Source: Chrysomallon squamiferum (lineage: Eukaryota; Mollusca; Gastropoda; Neomphalida; Peltospiridae). Taken from it: DNA of 64,000 nt. The position numbers were made by a program, and so were the translations under genes. The stretch covers positions 22,728,502 through 22,792,501 of the forward strand of contig CM022665.1 of NCBI GenBank assembly GCA_012295275.1, given 5' to 3'. Positions 1-11,386 of the stretch are shown here, piece after piece. Under the pieces are notes generated by a model. It did no database searches, had not been told where the DNA came from, and saw only the letters and a program-made list of their open reading frames with translations. How positions within the stretch are numbered: position 1 is the first letter of the stretch; each line of letters begins with the position of its first letter.

Positions 1-118
1 AGTAACACTCATTCAAAACAACTGACAATGACCTCTTATTTTAAAGTAGTACTATTAAAAAGTGTTCCATCCAGTGCATATCTTTTTTCTATAAAAATAA
101 TTACAAATAACTTTATAC

Positions 119-326
119 CTTGTGATTCTGTAGCTGAGCTTTCTTATCTGGCAGTGTTGTCTTGAGTTCTGTGTCTTCCTTCAGTTTGACCTCCACATCA
201 AGGAGCCATTTCTGGAACTGCTCAAAGTTCTCATCATAGGCTGACCAGTCCATTAGTGTAGAGTCAAGTTTTCTCTGGGTTTGTGCTACCTCATCACACA
301 GAGATTCCCACTCATCTCGCAAATTT
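119..326 (-). CDS. SYNE1-like: Nesprin coding exon 45: type-B repeat end, super-unit 4 (last in window)
   Basis: Residues 3154-3223. One base completes Arg, then NLRDEWESLCDEVAQTQRKL and WSAYDENFEQFQKWLLDVEV, ending LQNHK at a GTATAA donor, phase 0. The open reading continues in an exon beyond the left edge; positions 1-118 are intron. Confidence 0.94.
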
Positions 327-974
327 CTTTAACAAAAATAATAATAATAATAATAATATAATAATGATAAAAATAATAGAATTAGTAATATTAATAATAA
401 TAATAACAACAATGACAATAATAGTAATAGTAATAACAGTAATAATAATAATAATATTTTTATAAAAATGAGAAAAAATATTAAAAAATGTAAAATAATA
501 TCTAAATAATATTAGTTAATTAACTAATTTCCTTTGTAATTTCAAGGTATATTAATTCACTTGAAAATATATCTCAATATGTATTTCTTATTCAGTAATT
601 TTTATTTATTTTTATCTCATATAATGCATAGTTTCATTATTAGCTACAAAATAATAACTAGTATAACCTAAACTTTCAATTGTTAGTCTTCAAAAAAGTC
701 CAGAAATAAATAATTAAATATTTAGTACTAAGAGTGCATACTAGTTGTAAATTATTTGTATGTGTGTATATTAATTAATATATATATTTGCATGAGAAAT
801 ATTTAGCAAAGAATATAATTATATCCGTATAGATTGAATTTATTTCTACTTGTAATTGTTATTAAAAATGTCCTACTCACAACTAAAGAGTTTTTCAGAT
901 GTTATTTATCTTTATCCGTTTACATTATTTTTACAACAGATACAACATTACTGCTTCTGCTGTCAGTAACTCAC
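327..974 (-). other. Intron with AAT-type simple repeats
   Basis: Degenerate trinucleotide AAT repeats fill about 336-460; the rest is plain AT-rich sequence. The plus-strand frame at 283-465 is this repeat, not a gene. Confidence 0.85.
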
Positions 975-1258
975 CTTAAATCCTGTCTTATTGCGTCTCT
1001 GCCTTCAGAAGCTGTGCTGGGGTACAGTTTCTCTCCCATGTCAATTGTCTGCATCACATTGTGTCTCCCCTCATCCTTTTCTGCAGCCAGCTCCTGCAAT
1101 TTCACAAGACGATCCTCAACATCCTGCTTGTCACCTGCTAGGTCAGCACACACCTGTAGTCTTTTTCTTAGAGTTGACACCCAGCCCATCACCTGCGAGT
1201 AATTACTCTGGTATGCTTGATGCTCTTCTGCCATTTCCTGACACTTACAGATGGCATC
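975..1258 (-). CDS. SYNE1-like: Nesprin coding exon 44: type-A second half fused to type-B start, super-unit 4
   Basis: Residues 3060-3154. DAICKCQEMAEEHQAYQSNY and RLQVCADLAGDKQDVEDRLV, then GEKLYPSTASEGRDAIRQDL. The intron found at this boundary in other units is absent, and a phase-2 donor (GTGAGT) splits an Arg codon further on. Confidence 0.94.
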
Positions 1259-1635
1259 CTAATAAGAAAAAAAAAGGTAAAATACATACAAATCCAAATT
1301 CAATATAAAATACTGTACATCAAGAGAAACTAATATATATATATAACAAATTTATGCAAATTGGTGAATAAAAATATATATTTGTTGTTTAAGTAATTTT
1401 ATGATATATAAAATCATAAAGAAAATATTATTTAAAAAAGGTATAAAATAACGTATTTTTAAATACAATATATACCAATGTAAATGAATAAAGTTTAAAC
1501 AAATTTTGTTTCAGAATTAAGAAGGAAGAAAAATAAATAATTCCTGATCTAACATTTTGAATGGATTACAATGCATACAGAACAAAAAAACACTCAAAAT
1601 AATTTTTTGCATATGAGTTACATCATGGAACTGAC

Positions 1636-1782
1636 CTTGATCCTTGCTTTGAGACCTTCATATTTAGCAGCAAGCTGTGTGCTGTAGTTGAGTTGACGTG
1701 GATCAGAACCCTGCACCTCATAGGCCATTGACTGGAGTTCCTCAAACTTAGCTTGATTGTCCATGATCTGTTGCTGAATATG
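1636..1782 (-). CDS. SYNE1-like: Nesprin coding exon 43: type-A repeat, first half, super-unit 4
   Basis: Residues 3011-3059 (49 codons). HIQQQIMDNQAKFEELQSMA and LAAKYEGLKARIK. Acceptor CTTGACAG, donor GTCAGT. The frame differs from the longer open frame over the same bases, which is a shadow. Confidence 0.91.
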
Positions 1783-1961
1783 CTGTCAAGTGGAAAATAA
1801 AACATGATAAATATTAGCAAGTAAATAATGAAGATTTCAAAATATTTATTTTATAAAATGTTTGAAATTAGTCATCAAATATTATGTAGTAACACATTTA
1901 TTAAAGATATCTAGAATTAAAACTTTAGTATTTACTGACCCTCTTCTGCAGCTATAATCAA

Positions 1962-1967
<6 letters not shown>

Positions 1968-1998
<31 letters not shown>
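1968..1998. repeat. Poly-T tract (poly-A on minus strand), 31 nt
   Basis: Uninterrupted T run in the intron between coding exons 42 and 43. No adjacent retroposon body is visible. Confidence 0.9.
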
Positions 1999-2000
<2 letters not shown>

Positions 2001-2099
2001 CTAACACTTTTTCTTCAATCTAATTCTATTCTTCTGAATAAGAAAATGAACTCAATTTTGTCTAAGAATATACTCTGATGAAAAACTTCAATATTTTAC

Positions 2100-2423
2100 C
2101 TTCAGATGTTCCACTTGGTTAACCTTGTCTGCAAGAGAAGATTTTAATTCCTGGTCCTTCACTTGAGCTTCAGTTTCTCGCAGCCACTGACCAAGAGTTT
2201 CACAAGATGTATCATACGTGACAAGGGCTTGTTGAGCTTGGGCCAGATTTTCTTCAATTTCATCAACTCTGCTTCCCAGATCCTCCCAGTCTAGTTTCAG
2301 TGTCTCAAGCTCACGTCTGATGGTTCCCTGGCCATGTGATGCTGTTTGTGGAATTACCTTCTCACCCTGCTGTTGTACACTGTTCATCTTGTGATGTCCT
2401 TCTGACATAACAGTTCTAATATC
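2100..2423 (-). CDS. SYNE1-like: Nesprin coding exon 42: type-B repeat, super-unit 3
   Basis: Residues 2903-3010 (108 codons). GEKVIPQTASHGQGTIRREL, ETLKLDWEDLGSRVDEIEEN and TLGQWLRETEAQVKDQELK. Phase 0 both ends. Confidence 0.95.
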
Positions 2424-2882
2424 CTGAAAATAGTAAAAAAATAATTATGATAATAATAAAACATTAGTGAACTGAAGATAATGAAAAAAATAAAAAGCAA
2501 ACAAGTGCCATTTATTTCTATATTTTTCTCTAAATATTTTAAGTTGTAAAATAATAAAAATTTGTTTAGTTTACTTTGAAGATTCATTTATTCAAATAAA
2601 TAATTTTCTTCATTCATTCAGACAGCAGATCTAATGTTTCAGAATATACAATTTATAAAACCATTATTTATAAACAGATTCACAAGAGAATCCATCCACT
2701 GTACTAGACAAAATCTAAAACTGTAATTTAAACTACTGTTGCCATGTACAACATAAAATATATATATACATGCAAAAGTAAAACAATTTTCTGAACTAAA
2801 ATTCAAAATAAAACCATTTTATGAATCAAAAATAGAAGTGAGTGCTTTGTATGAGATATTTAATCAAACTAAATGTTTGTAC

Positions 2883-3047
2883 CTGAACTCTGTCCATCCT
2901 GTTCTGCAGTGCTTGCTTGTCACTGGTGATTTCTGCACAAATGGCCAGTTTGTCCTGTATGGATGTCATCCAATCTCTGCACTGCTGATACTGGTCTTGG
3001 TACAGCTGATGCTGGTCTACATACTCTTCTGCTTGCTGGACTCGAGT
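2883..3047 (-). CDS. SYNE1-like: Nesprin coding exon 41: type-A repeat, second half, super-unit 3
   Basis: Residues 2848-2902 (55 codons). TRVQQAEEYVDQHQLYQDQY, then CRDWMTSIQDKLAICAEITS and MDRVQ. Equivalent to exon 38. Confidence 0.93.
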
Positions 3048-3588
3048 CTGCAAACATGACATAACATTAGGAGTCATTCTAAAACCAGCAGTAACTGACA
3101 ATTATTTTACTGAAGAAGAAACATAACTGTATAATTCTAAACTGATTATGTTATAAGAATAATAAGTTTACTTTTGTCACCTTTGCAGTACTGTCTACTA
3201 CTATGAGAATCTTTAATCCAACTAGGACACAGACTATGAATTTAAAATAAAACCTCAGTTTCTGGTCTTATATTTACACTTTTTCAATAAATGTTATTTT
3301 AATTTAAACTGTGAGTTGAAATTTGTTGAGCATTTTGAAACAGAAAATGACATGAAATTTTCCAAACTTGAACATTTCAACTGAAAATTATTATTTTCTT
3401 GTTTTGTTTTACCTATCCTTTTTATGACCATCTACATTTTTTTTATATGTCTTTTTATGTATGTGTACATACAGACAAATAGACAAACACCATATGCAAG
3501 ACAACCTGACAGACAAAGAGACAACAGATACATTTATTATTTAATTTGATCTCTTTCTAAAACAAACCAAAATATATCAAACACTTAC

Positions 3589-3729
3589 CTGGGCTGTAGC
3601 ACACAATGTATTGTATTTATTGTTGAGCTGTTTGAGTTTTGCTCTGATTTGACTTGATGACAAGGCTTGTCCTTTGTCGTTTATACTGTCAATCATTCTC
3701 TGATGGGATGTGATGTCTTGTAGTCTTGT
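3589..3729 (-). CDS. SYNE1-like: Nesprin coding exon 40: type-A repeat, first half, super-unit 3
   Basis: Residues 2801-2847 (47 codons). TRLQDITSHQRMIDSINDKG and KLKQLNNKYNTLCATAQ. Donor GTAAGT, phase 0. Too short to stand out by length, but both joins keep frame. Confidence 0.91.
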
Positions 3730-4090
3730 CTACAAGAAATATATTATGAAATATTAAATATTACAGACAGTATGAACTGAACTAAATAATGTCATAACAC
3801 TGAAAATAATTATTATTCTGCACAATACATAAAATTTCTATCACTTTATAATATTTAATTTGAATTTTTCTAAATAAACATTCTTTATCACTAATCATTT
3901 TAAATTTTAGCACTGCTTAGTAAAACTGATTTTATACATTTTAACTTTTACAGACAATTAAAATTCCTTTTAAAATATACTTACTGTTTATGTTATTCAT
4001 ATTTCCTTAAAATAAAATTGAAATTTCACAAAAAATTTATTTACATATATTTGATATAATAAACATTTCAAAATTTGTATTTATTTTCAC

Positions 4091-4417
4091 CTTATAATGT
4101 TGAAGAACCCCTTTCTTTTCTTGCAGTGTGTTTTTCTTTTCTGGTTCTGTGTTCATCTGGAGTTCCATGTCATCAATCCATTTGGCCAGCTGGTCAAAAT
4201 TTTCATCAAAAGATGACCACTGCATTCTACTCGATTCCAGTTGTCGTTGTGTTTCATTCAGAGTGTCTTGAAAGTTTTCCCACATATTGCGGAGATTCCT
4301 CATGTCTCGCCTAATACTATCACGTCCTTCATTTGAGGTGTTGGGCAACAGCTTCTCTCCACTTTCAAGAGCAGCATTAAAGTGTTCAAGACCTTGATCT
4401 TTGTGTGCAAGAAGATC
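4091..4417 (-). CDS. SYNE1-like: Nesprin coding exon 39: type-B repeat, super-unit 2
   Basis: Residues 2692-2800 (109 codons). GEKLLPNTSNEGRDSIRRDM, RNLRNMWENFQDTLNETQRQ and WSSFDENFDQLAKWIDDMEL. It aligns without effort to exons 42 and 44-45. Confidence 0.95.
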
Positions 4418-4958
4418 CTAACAAAATATTTTCATAAAAAGTCAGTAAAAACCATTTAATTAAAAATAACATGATACAACACAATGTAAATAAAATAAAA
4501 TAAAATAAAATAGAAAGCAAGTGAAAAAGAAATAAGAAACTAAAAAGATAGAGAAAGGAAAAATTTAATAACAAAAGTACCAAATATGTTGTTTTTGTCA
4601 TTTGTAATGATATAATTATTAAAAAGTATTCATATATCTTTTTCTTTATTCGAAATATACAGTGATTGAAACAGTATGTTTATATAAAATATTTTTACAA
4701 GTATTATTATGTAGAATAAATGGCCAGCATGAATTGCCAAAACAACCTGAGAATTAACAGATTAAGAAAGCAATCAAGAAATAATAAAATGACAAAAATG
4801 AACTTCCTTAACAACCAGTAATTAAGAAACGATGAGTAACCAGGATAGACCAAAACAGTTAAAATATAACAAGCAATTAATACTTAAGAAACTAAGAAGG
4901 TGATAGACTAAATTAAAGCATAACCACCGGTAAATAATTAAGAAAGCAATCAGCATAC

Positions 4959-5123
4959 CTGTACAATGGCAAGTCTTGCTTCCAGGGATTCCTCATCGGT
5001 AACATCATCTCCACATTCCTTTAATTTTGTCAGTGCAGCTTTCAACCACTCAGAACTTGCGTTGAAGTTGGCAGTGAAATTTTCATGGTCATCAATGTTT
5101 TGTTCACACCTTTCTTCTTGTTC
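4959..5123 (-). CDS. SYNE1-like: Nesprin coding exon 38: type-A repeat, second half, super-unit 2
   Basis: Residues 2637-2691 (55 codons). EQEERCEQNIDDHENFTANF and SSEWLKAALTKLKECGDDVT, ending LAIVQ. Same length and ending style as exon 41. Confidence 0.92.
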
Positions 5124-5507
5124 CTAGGAAGAAAAAAAACATTCAATATTTTTTTAATGAAATTTTTATAGATTGTGTTAATTGATTTTTTAAATACTTT
5201 CTTTTTAAATACTTTTTTAATACTAACTCTTTCAGTATTTGTGTAAGCTATAATAAAAATTTTAAAGGTTTGAAGAAATGAAACAAAACCCTTTATTATT
5301 ATTGTTGTTATTATTATTACTGATAATATATTCAAAATACTCCAATAAACAATAAAGTTTAAATTTTTTTAAGCATGTAAATTTATAATGATTTTAACTT
5401 GTACTTCTAATACAAAAATTCTCTGAAACAGATTATTTCTTGAATGAAAATACGGAAATAATATTATTATTTAACATCATATTGCTTTTTTAAAGAAGAT
5501 ATTTTAC

Positions 5508-5660
5508 CTTTAATGCAGAATCGAGAGTCTGGAATCTGTTTAGAAGCTGACCAGCATAAGAAGCTGTTCTATTGTCGCCAGTCATCTGTGCAATTTGCTG
5601 AGCATTGTCTAACAGAGCTTCAAATTCCCTTCTTTGAGCCTGACAACTTTCCTCCATTTC
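5508..5660 (-). CDS. SYNE1-like: Nesprin coding exon 37: type-A repeat, first half, super-unit 2
   Basis: Residues 2586-2636 (51 codons). EMEESCQAQRREFEALLDNA and GQLLNRFQTLDSALK. Phase 0 both ends. Confidence 0.91.
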
Positions 5661-6192
5661 CTGAAATCAAGATTAATTCTTTTGTGTAAAATAAATAAAA
5701 ATCATTTACCATTTTATTAACCCATTAGTGAAAGTTTTGTTTTTAATTTCTGATATTTCTTTGTTCCTTTATGTTGTGGTAGGCTTTCTTTTAAAAATAT
5801 TCAGTTTAAAATCTGATTCTTAGAATTATGATATGTAGGAAAGTTTCCTATATGTTAAACAGAAATCCATCTTCTTAAATAAATTTCAAATGAGATAGGC
5901 ACTTTCTAATTAAAATTAATAATAAATAAATAAATAAAATTAAATAAAAACCAATTTCAAGCAAAATAAAATGAATATTTGTTCTTTTTCTTAAAGTGTA
6001 TTATCAAAGCAGAACAAAGTCTTTATTACCTCCCATTAACTTTAGAGCACAAATTCAACACAGAAATAAATAACACATGCATCAATATAAAGTTATTTTT
6101 CTTCAAGACACTATAATAAATATAAACTTTAAAACAAAATTTTATACTAGTCTTTCAAATTGAAACGAAAAGGTTTTAAAAATACTGCTAAC

Positions 6193-6349
6193 TTTCAAAT
6201 TTTGGAGCTGTTCCATTTTTGATGCAAGATCTGGTTTAAGTGATGATTCCTTTCTCATTCTGGCTTCTGTTTCTTTCAGCCACTGAGACAGGTTTTCATA
6301 CTGGCCATCATAGTCATGCCATTGTTCAATAGAATTCTCCAAATTTGAC
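6193..6349 (-). CDS. SYNE1-like: Nesprin coding exon 36: type-B repeat, second part, super-unit 1
   Basis: Residues 2533-2585. SNLENSIEQWHDYDGQYENL, then SQWLKETEARMRKESSLKPD. The W..YD..YE....WL.E.E pattern matches exons 39, 42 and 45. Donor GTTAGC. Confidence 0.92.
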
Positions 6350-6810
6350 CTATAAAAAAAATATTAGATCCAGAAGAAATGGAAATATTTATTATTCAAA
6401 TGTTTTCAGGATTTTACTGAAGTTTTTCGTTTACAAAATGGAGAGTTATACAACATAAAACTTATTCAATAATTAGTTTGAATGGCTTAAATGTTTGACC
6501 AAAGATCCATTATTATATCACTAAATACCTCTCATTTCTATTTAAGTTTTAAAACCTTTCACCTATAATGTTCTTTAAATTATTCAAAAGAAGCTCCTTC
6601 TTGAATGCAGTGCAGAATATTATGAAGTAAAACACTTGATACTAGAAATCTTAAAATAATTTTAACATTAATCTCATATGTTAAGTAAATAAAAACAAGC
6701 CAAACAGTAATATACTATCAACAAATTCTGAATTTTACTTTATTTAAAAAAATTCAAATATCAGTAATTTTTTCAGATACTTAAAGACTGATGTTTTAAA
6801 GACTACATAC

Positions 6811-6980
6811 TGAGTTTCTTCCATCATTCCAACAAGTGACTGCCATTCTTTCTCCATAGTCTTTTTCTGAGCCTCTAGTTCTGCTTGTTTTGATTTGGGT
6901 AACACTGACTTGATAGCTTCAAGTCTAGCAGCAGCAAGAGCCTTTTTCTGTTCTCCTTCTTCAAGACTACTGGTCAAGTC
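6811..6980 (-). CDS. SYNE1-like: Nesprin coding exon 35: type-B repeat, first part, super-unit 1
   Basis: Residues 2477-2533. DLTSSLEEGEQKKALAAARL and TMEKEWQSLVGMMEET. Donor GTATGT is in phase 2 and completes Gln in exon 36. Confidence 0.92.
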
Positions 6981-7283
6981 CTTAAAACATTTGTAATAAG
7001 TATTTGAGTTACAAATTAAGATACAACGTTGGTTTACAAAGCATAATCAAATCATTGGTCTTAGTTTGATTTTGCTTAAGGAATACTAATAATGCATATT
7101 TTCTTTTTGCCTTTTTGGTTAGGCTGGTCTTTTACCAAAATAACAAAATATATTTAATAAAAATATTTTTTCTTTCGATATAAAATAAAATTGTTCAGAT
7201 TATACCATCAAATTCTCAAACTGTCAGTGATAATAATTTTATTATCTTTTATTTTTTATTTTTTAAAGCTAAAATATATTTAC

Positions 7284-7604
7284 CTTGATTGTAGATAATT
7301 TAGCCTCCACACTGTATCGGTCACCAGCCATGTCACCACACCACAGTATTTTTTCTTTAGCCTGGTTCAGCCACCTGGCCTGCTGCTGTTGGGCTTCCTG
7401 ACAGTGCTGTTCTAGTGTGCCAATGAGAGAGTCCTCAATTCTGTCAGCACGTCCAGTCAAAGCTTCAAACTTCTTCATCATCACATTGGCATCTTTGGCA
7501 AGGTTGGACGTTTCTGCTGATGGATACTTTGCATGCAGACTCTGTGTCTTGGACTGAATAGCAGCAATTTTGTCTTTGTGTTTAGCTAGCTCTTCTTGCA
7601 GTTC
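7284..7604 (-). CDS. SYNE1-like: Nesprin coding exon 34: type-A repeat, super-unit 1
   Basis: Residues 2370-2476 (107 codons). ELQEELAKHKDKIAAIQSKT, then ARWLNQAKEKILWCGDMAGD and LSTIK. The W...L..CGD.AGD pattern recurs at 4959, 2883 and 975, marking the first repeat of a two-repeat unit. Here it is one exon; in the other copies it is split. Confidence 0.94.
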
Positions 7605-8006
7605 CTGAAATATGAATCACAAAATTAAATATTAACAGAGTAAAAACAACATATATAAACCATGAAGATCAATACTTTCTTCTTTTTTTTTCTTTTTTTT
7701 TAAAGAAGAAAAAAAGAGTAAGATAATAAAATGTATGCTTATGTAATGATCTATGTTTAGTTTTGACAAACCTTTTAAAAAAATAAAAAATAAATATTAA
7801 AAAATATATTTAAAAACCCCTGAACAAAAAACAATTGCAAATGTTAATTAATGTCATTTCTTTCTGTTCTATTATACTGCTGAAAAAAGTCCCAAGTATT
7901 TATAGAATTCATGCTCAAAAATATATCCAGAATATATAATTATGTCCATATCTAAGCCAAAATATGTAAAATGTTAAAAAACAACAACTGAGAAATATTG
8001 TTTTAC

Positions 8007-8324
8007 CTTAGCAGCCTTGAATCTTTCCACAAGATCCTCATCATTACCAGAAAGATCATCACATTTAGCAAGCAGTTCCTTGATGTGATTCATCCAGTCA
8101 GATTCCTCAGAGATAGATGTCTGCAGATCCTGCTGTTCATTAGAGAATGTTGTCATTACAGTGTCCAGTTCATTGGCTAATGCAGATGCTTTGTCAAATT
8201 CTTCCTGTAACCTCTTTTGTGTTTTCAGCAAATCAGGCATCACCTGTCCACTGTTCATTTCCTGCAAGTCCTTTACTTTCTGGTTCACTTCCTTAAGGAC
8301 TTCAGCAAAATATGGTGCTTCTTC
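8007..8324 (-). CDS. SYNE1-like: Nesprin coding exon 33: one spectrin repeat
   Basis: Residues 2264-2369 (106 codons). EEAPYFAEVLKEVNQKVKDL, LQEEFDKASALANELDTVM and EESDWMNHIKELLAKCDDLS. Here the helix-B Trp is missing; the helix-C Trp is kept. Confidence 0.93.
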
Positions 8325-8709
8325 CTGTTATTGGGGGTAAAAAAGAAAAATATACATGGTAAAGAGAGACTTTGAAACATTATAAATATTTACTAATAAA
8401 TATTTTTTAAAGATACCACAAGACCTTGATGACATTAAGATAAAAAGGTAGATCAACTTTTAAAACATCTACTTACAAAATATTATTAGAAAAAAATAAA
8501 TAAAATTAATCATTTATATCAAATATGATAATAATAACTAATAATTAATGAAGAAAAATACACAAATTAAATCAGTGACATGGTGCCAGTATCTAATATA
8601 AAAATTTAAAAATAAGGTTCTGAAATAAAGACTGTTAACAAAACAATATTTTAGAATGAAACAGATATTTACTTCATTTAAAATTTTCAAGTGAACAAAA
8701 TATCCTCAC

Positions 8710-8883
8710 CTTAAATTTGATAAGTCTGGCCTCTACACTGACAGCATCATTGAAATTAGTTAAACTGTCATCAAGCTTGGACACCATGTTGTTTAGCCAA
8801 GATGCAACTTCTTCTGTTCCAGATTGCACCTGATCCCAACAAACAAGTTGGGCTTCCATATTTTCTTTATGCTCATCAATTGT
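8710..8883 (-). CDS. SYNE1-like: Nesprin coding exon 32: half spectrin repeat
   Basis: Residues 2206-2263 (58 codons). TIDEHKENMEAQLVCWDQVQ and GTEEVASWLNNMVSKLDDSL, ending IKFK at GTGAGG. Confidence 0.92.
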
Positions 8884-9297
8884 CTGAAATGTACAATAAT
8901 TAAAACAAATTTAAAACAAATCAGTAAATCCCTCCATATTTTTAGTTTTAAAATATTTTCCTCAACTAGTCTTTTTATTATTTAAATTAAAATAAGGATC
9001 TGTTTCATCTTGTTTTGAGTATTTTAAAAAATAAAATTGAAATAAAATTCTTAATAAAATATCAAAAAGTTACTGTTAGATTAAAATATCTACAATTAAA
9101 ATATTTAAAATTGTATTTTTGATGTCTAATGTTATTTTGCAGTCACACTGTTTCATTCCTCAGACAAACAAGTCATTTAATTATTTTGCTTCTGTCATGG
9201 CCAAATTAAAAAGAAAGTGATAATATTTTTCAGATTATTATAAATTTTAGAATTTTAGCAAAATCTATTTAATTTAACACAACTTCACTGCACTTAC

Positions 9298-9459
9298 GGA
9301 ATTAGTCTTTTCCCATTTTAAGTTTATGTCATCCAAGTCATTTTCAAGATTCTCTATCTGGAAGTTGGGAACCTTTTTAAGTTCATTTATGAGCTGCATT
9401 CCTTTGTTGTTCATGTGATCAAGTTGTGTTTGGTTGGCATGAAGCTCAAATTCTGCATT
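9298..9459 (-). CDS. SYNE1-like: Nesprin coding exon 31: half spectrin repeat
   Basis: Residues 2152-2205 (54 codons). NAEFELHANQTQLDHMNNKG and LDDINLKWEKTNS. Donor GTAAGT. With exon 32 it spans 336 nt. Confidence 0.92.
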
Positions 9460-9912
9460 CTTTAAAAAATTAAAATATAACATGAAATAAACAAATTAGG
9501 GATGATAAAAGTATTAAAATCCAAATTGTTGTTTTATTTTTATTTTTTAAAACAAATCTGTAATTGTAGTGGTTTAACTACTCTTTGAATTTAAAAAAAA
9601 CAATGACTATTTACTTCATTTTTATTTAGTGAAAATCCTTATTTTTTCTTGCTTCTTAAACTTATGGAGAAAAAAAAAGTATTTAAAAGATTTTGCAGTT
9701 CTTTATTTTTTCAAGGATTTCAGGAGGTGGAAAAAGGAAGGATTAATTCATTATATAATAATTGTAGATAACAAGACCTGGTCACTCTTTGCAGTGATAC
9801 ACATTGACTATTCATCAGCCCATTATTGATTTAAACCATGATAAAGTATCAATTTCAACAGTAAGAAAAAAGAATAAGATAAAATAAGTTAACAAAAATA
9901 AAAATGTCTTAC

Positions 9913-10233
9913 TTTATGTTGATCCAAGCTCTTCTTAAGAGATTTCTGATCAGTGAATGCAATGTCTTGATTAACTAATGGCTCAACATCAGCTAAGACA
10001 TGAGACACACCTTGTTTGGAATCATTGTATTGCTGCCACAAGTTGGCCACACTGCTGTAGCACTGATGTTTTTCACCCAGCAATGCTTGAACACTTTCCC
10101 AGGCTTTGTTGACATCACTCAGTTGAGCCTGGATTGCTTGTGCTTTTGATGGGTCATTCTGCATTATCTGACGTCCCAACTCACGAAGTTGCTCATATTC
10201 AGGGTTATAAGTAGACATATCAGCTTGAATATC
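9913..10233 (-). CDS. SYNE1-like: Nesprin coding exon 30: one spectrin repeat
   Basis: Residues 2045-2151 (107 codons). DIQADMSTYNPEYEQLRELG, LSDVNKAWESVQALLGEKHQ and VANLWQQYNDSKQGVSHVLA. Acceptor ATCACTAG, donor GTAAGA. Confidence 0.94.
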
Positions 10234-10404
10234 CTAGTGATACAGTAATAGAAATCAAAAAAAAAATAATATGAATAAATAAATAAATAAAATAAAAATA
10301 AAAAAGGGAAATCAATTCAAAAGTATGTTAGTCAACAAAATATATTTATATTGTAAAACAGTGACTGTTCTCTTAATTCAGTACTTCAAAGACAGCTTTT
10401 CTTT

Positions 10405-10428
10405 AAAAAAAAAAAAAAAAAAAAAAAA
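10405..10428. repeat. Poly-A tract, 24 nt
   Basis: Uninterrupted A run in the intron between coding exons 29 and 30. Confidence 0.9.
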
Positions 10429-10744
10429 GAATTGCTATATATAATTCCAATATTTCTCACTAATTGCACCTTTAAAAGCTAAACATAATAAGTCTGCAAA
10501 TCCAAATCTAAAGTAAATCATAACGATAAAATTTGATAGACTGCCTTGAAATACTGAATTAGTGTATTTTTAACAAGAGGGGAAAAGCCACAAATATCCA
10601 TTCACAAAAACAGATGTATGTTTGTACAAAATGCAAATACCAAAACAAGCTTTCATGCTACTCTTTTCACCATCATGCTCTAAAGATTTGAGAGAGAAAA
10701 CATTATGTGACATTTAACATTGTTTATCTATGTCCTAATGTTAC

Positions 10745-11386
10745 CTCAAGTTCTCCAATAAGTTCTTTTAGTCCTTGTTCACTGGAAACTCCTACTGCAG
10801 AAGCAGCAATCTTGGCCTCCACTTCTTTGAGTTTATCAACTAGAGTTTTCTTTCTGTCTGAAAAGTCATCATTCATCTGAGCCAGTTCTTCGAGATGGTG
10901 TTCTTTCTGTTCGGCATTCTGAGACACTGTGTCACATAAATTTTCTATGCTCTGAAGTTCTGTGTTAAAATGCAGGGTTCTTTGAGTGGCTCTATCTTTA
11001 ATGACCATCTGAGATGCTCCCATCAATTCATCTAGCAAATCTGCATTTTTGTTCCAGCCTTTCATGCTATTTCTCAAGTCTTCAATCTCTTGTTTTATCT
11101 TAGCTACTTCCTCTTCTTTCAGATCAGGATTCTGAAGCTTTGCCTGCAAATTCTTTAATCTAGTCTGTGCATCTTTGTGCTGCTCATGATATTTTGACCA
11201 GTGTTCACACAGGTTCTCACGATTTTGAACCAGATCTTCTAATCTAGTATAGCCCTCCATGACCTTGTCAAAACGATCACCTAATATGGCAGCTTCTTCT
11301 TCTGTACAATTCTGCATCATTTCTTTGAATTCCTGCTGCAGTGCTTGAAACATTGGGTCCTGTTGATTGGCCTCAGCTTTCATTGC
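10745..11386 (-). CDS. SYNE1-like: Nesprin coding exon 29: two spectrin repeats in one exon
   Basis: Residues 1831-2044, 642 nt, exactly twice 321. AMKAEANQQDPMFQALQQEF and NRENLCEHWSKYHEQHKDAQ in the first half, MKGWNKNADLLDELMGASQM and EQKEHHLEELAQMNDDFSD in the second. It looks like two single-repeat exons that lost their intron. Donor GTAACA, phase 0. Confidence 0.94.

Noticed and set aside
283-465. Asn/Ile-rich plus-strand frame
   Set aside because: AAT simple repeat within an intron.
834-1308. Plus-strand open frames of 105-122 codons
   Set aside because: They lie opposite nesprin exon 44 and intron sequence, with no splice or family signal; they are antisense shadows of a real exon.
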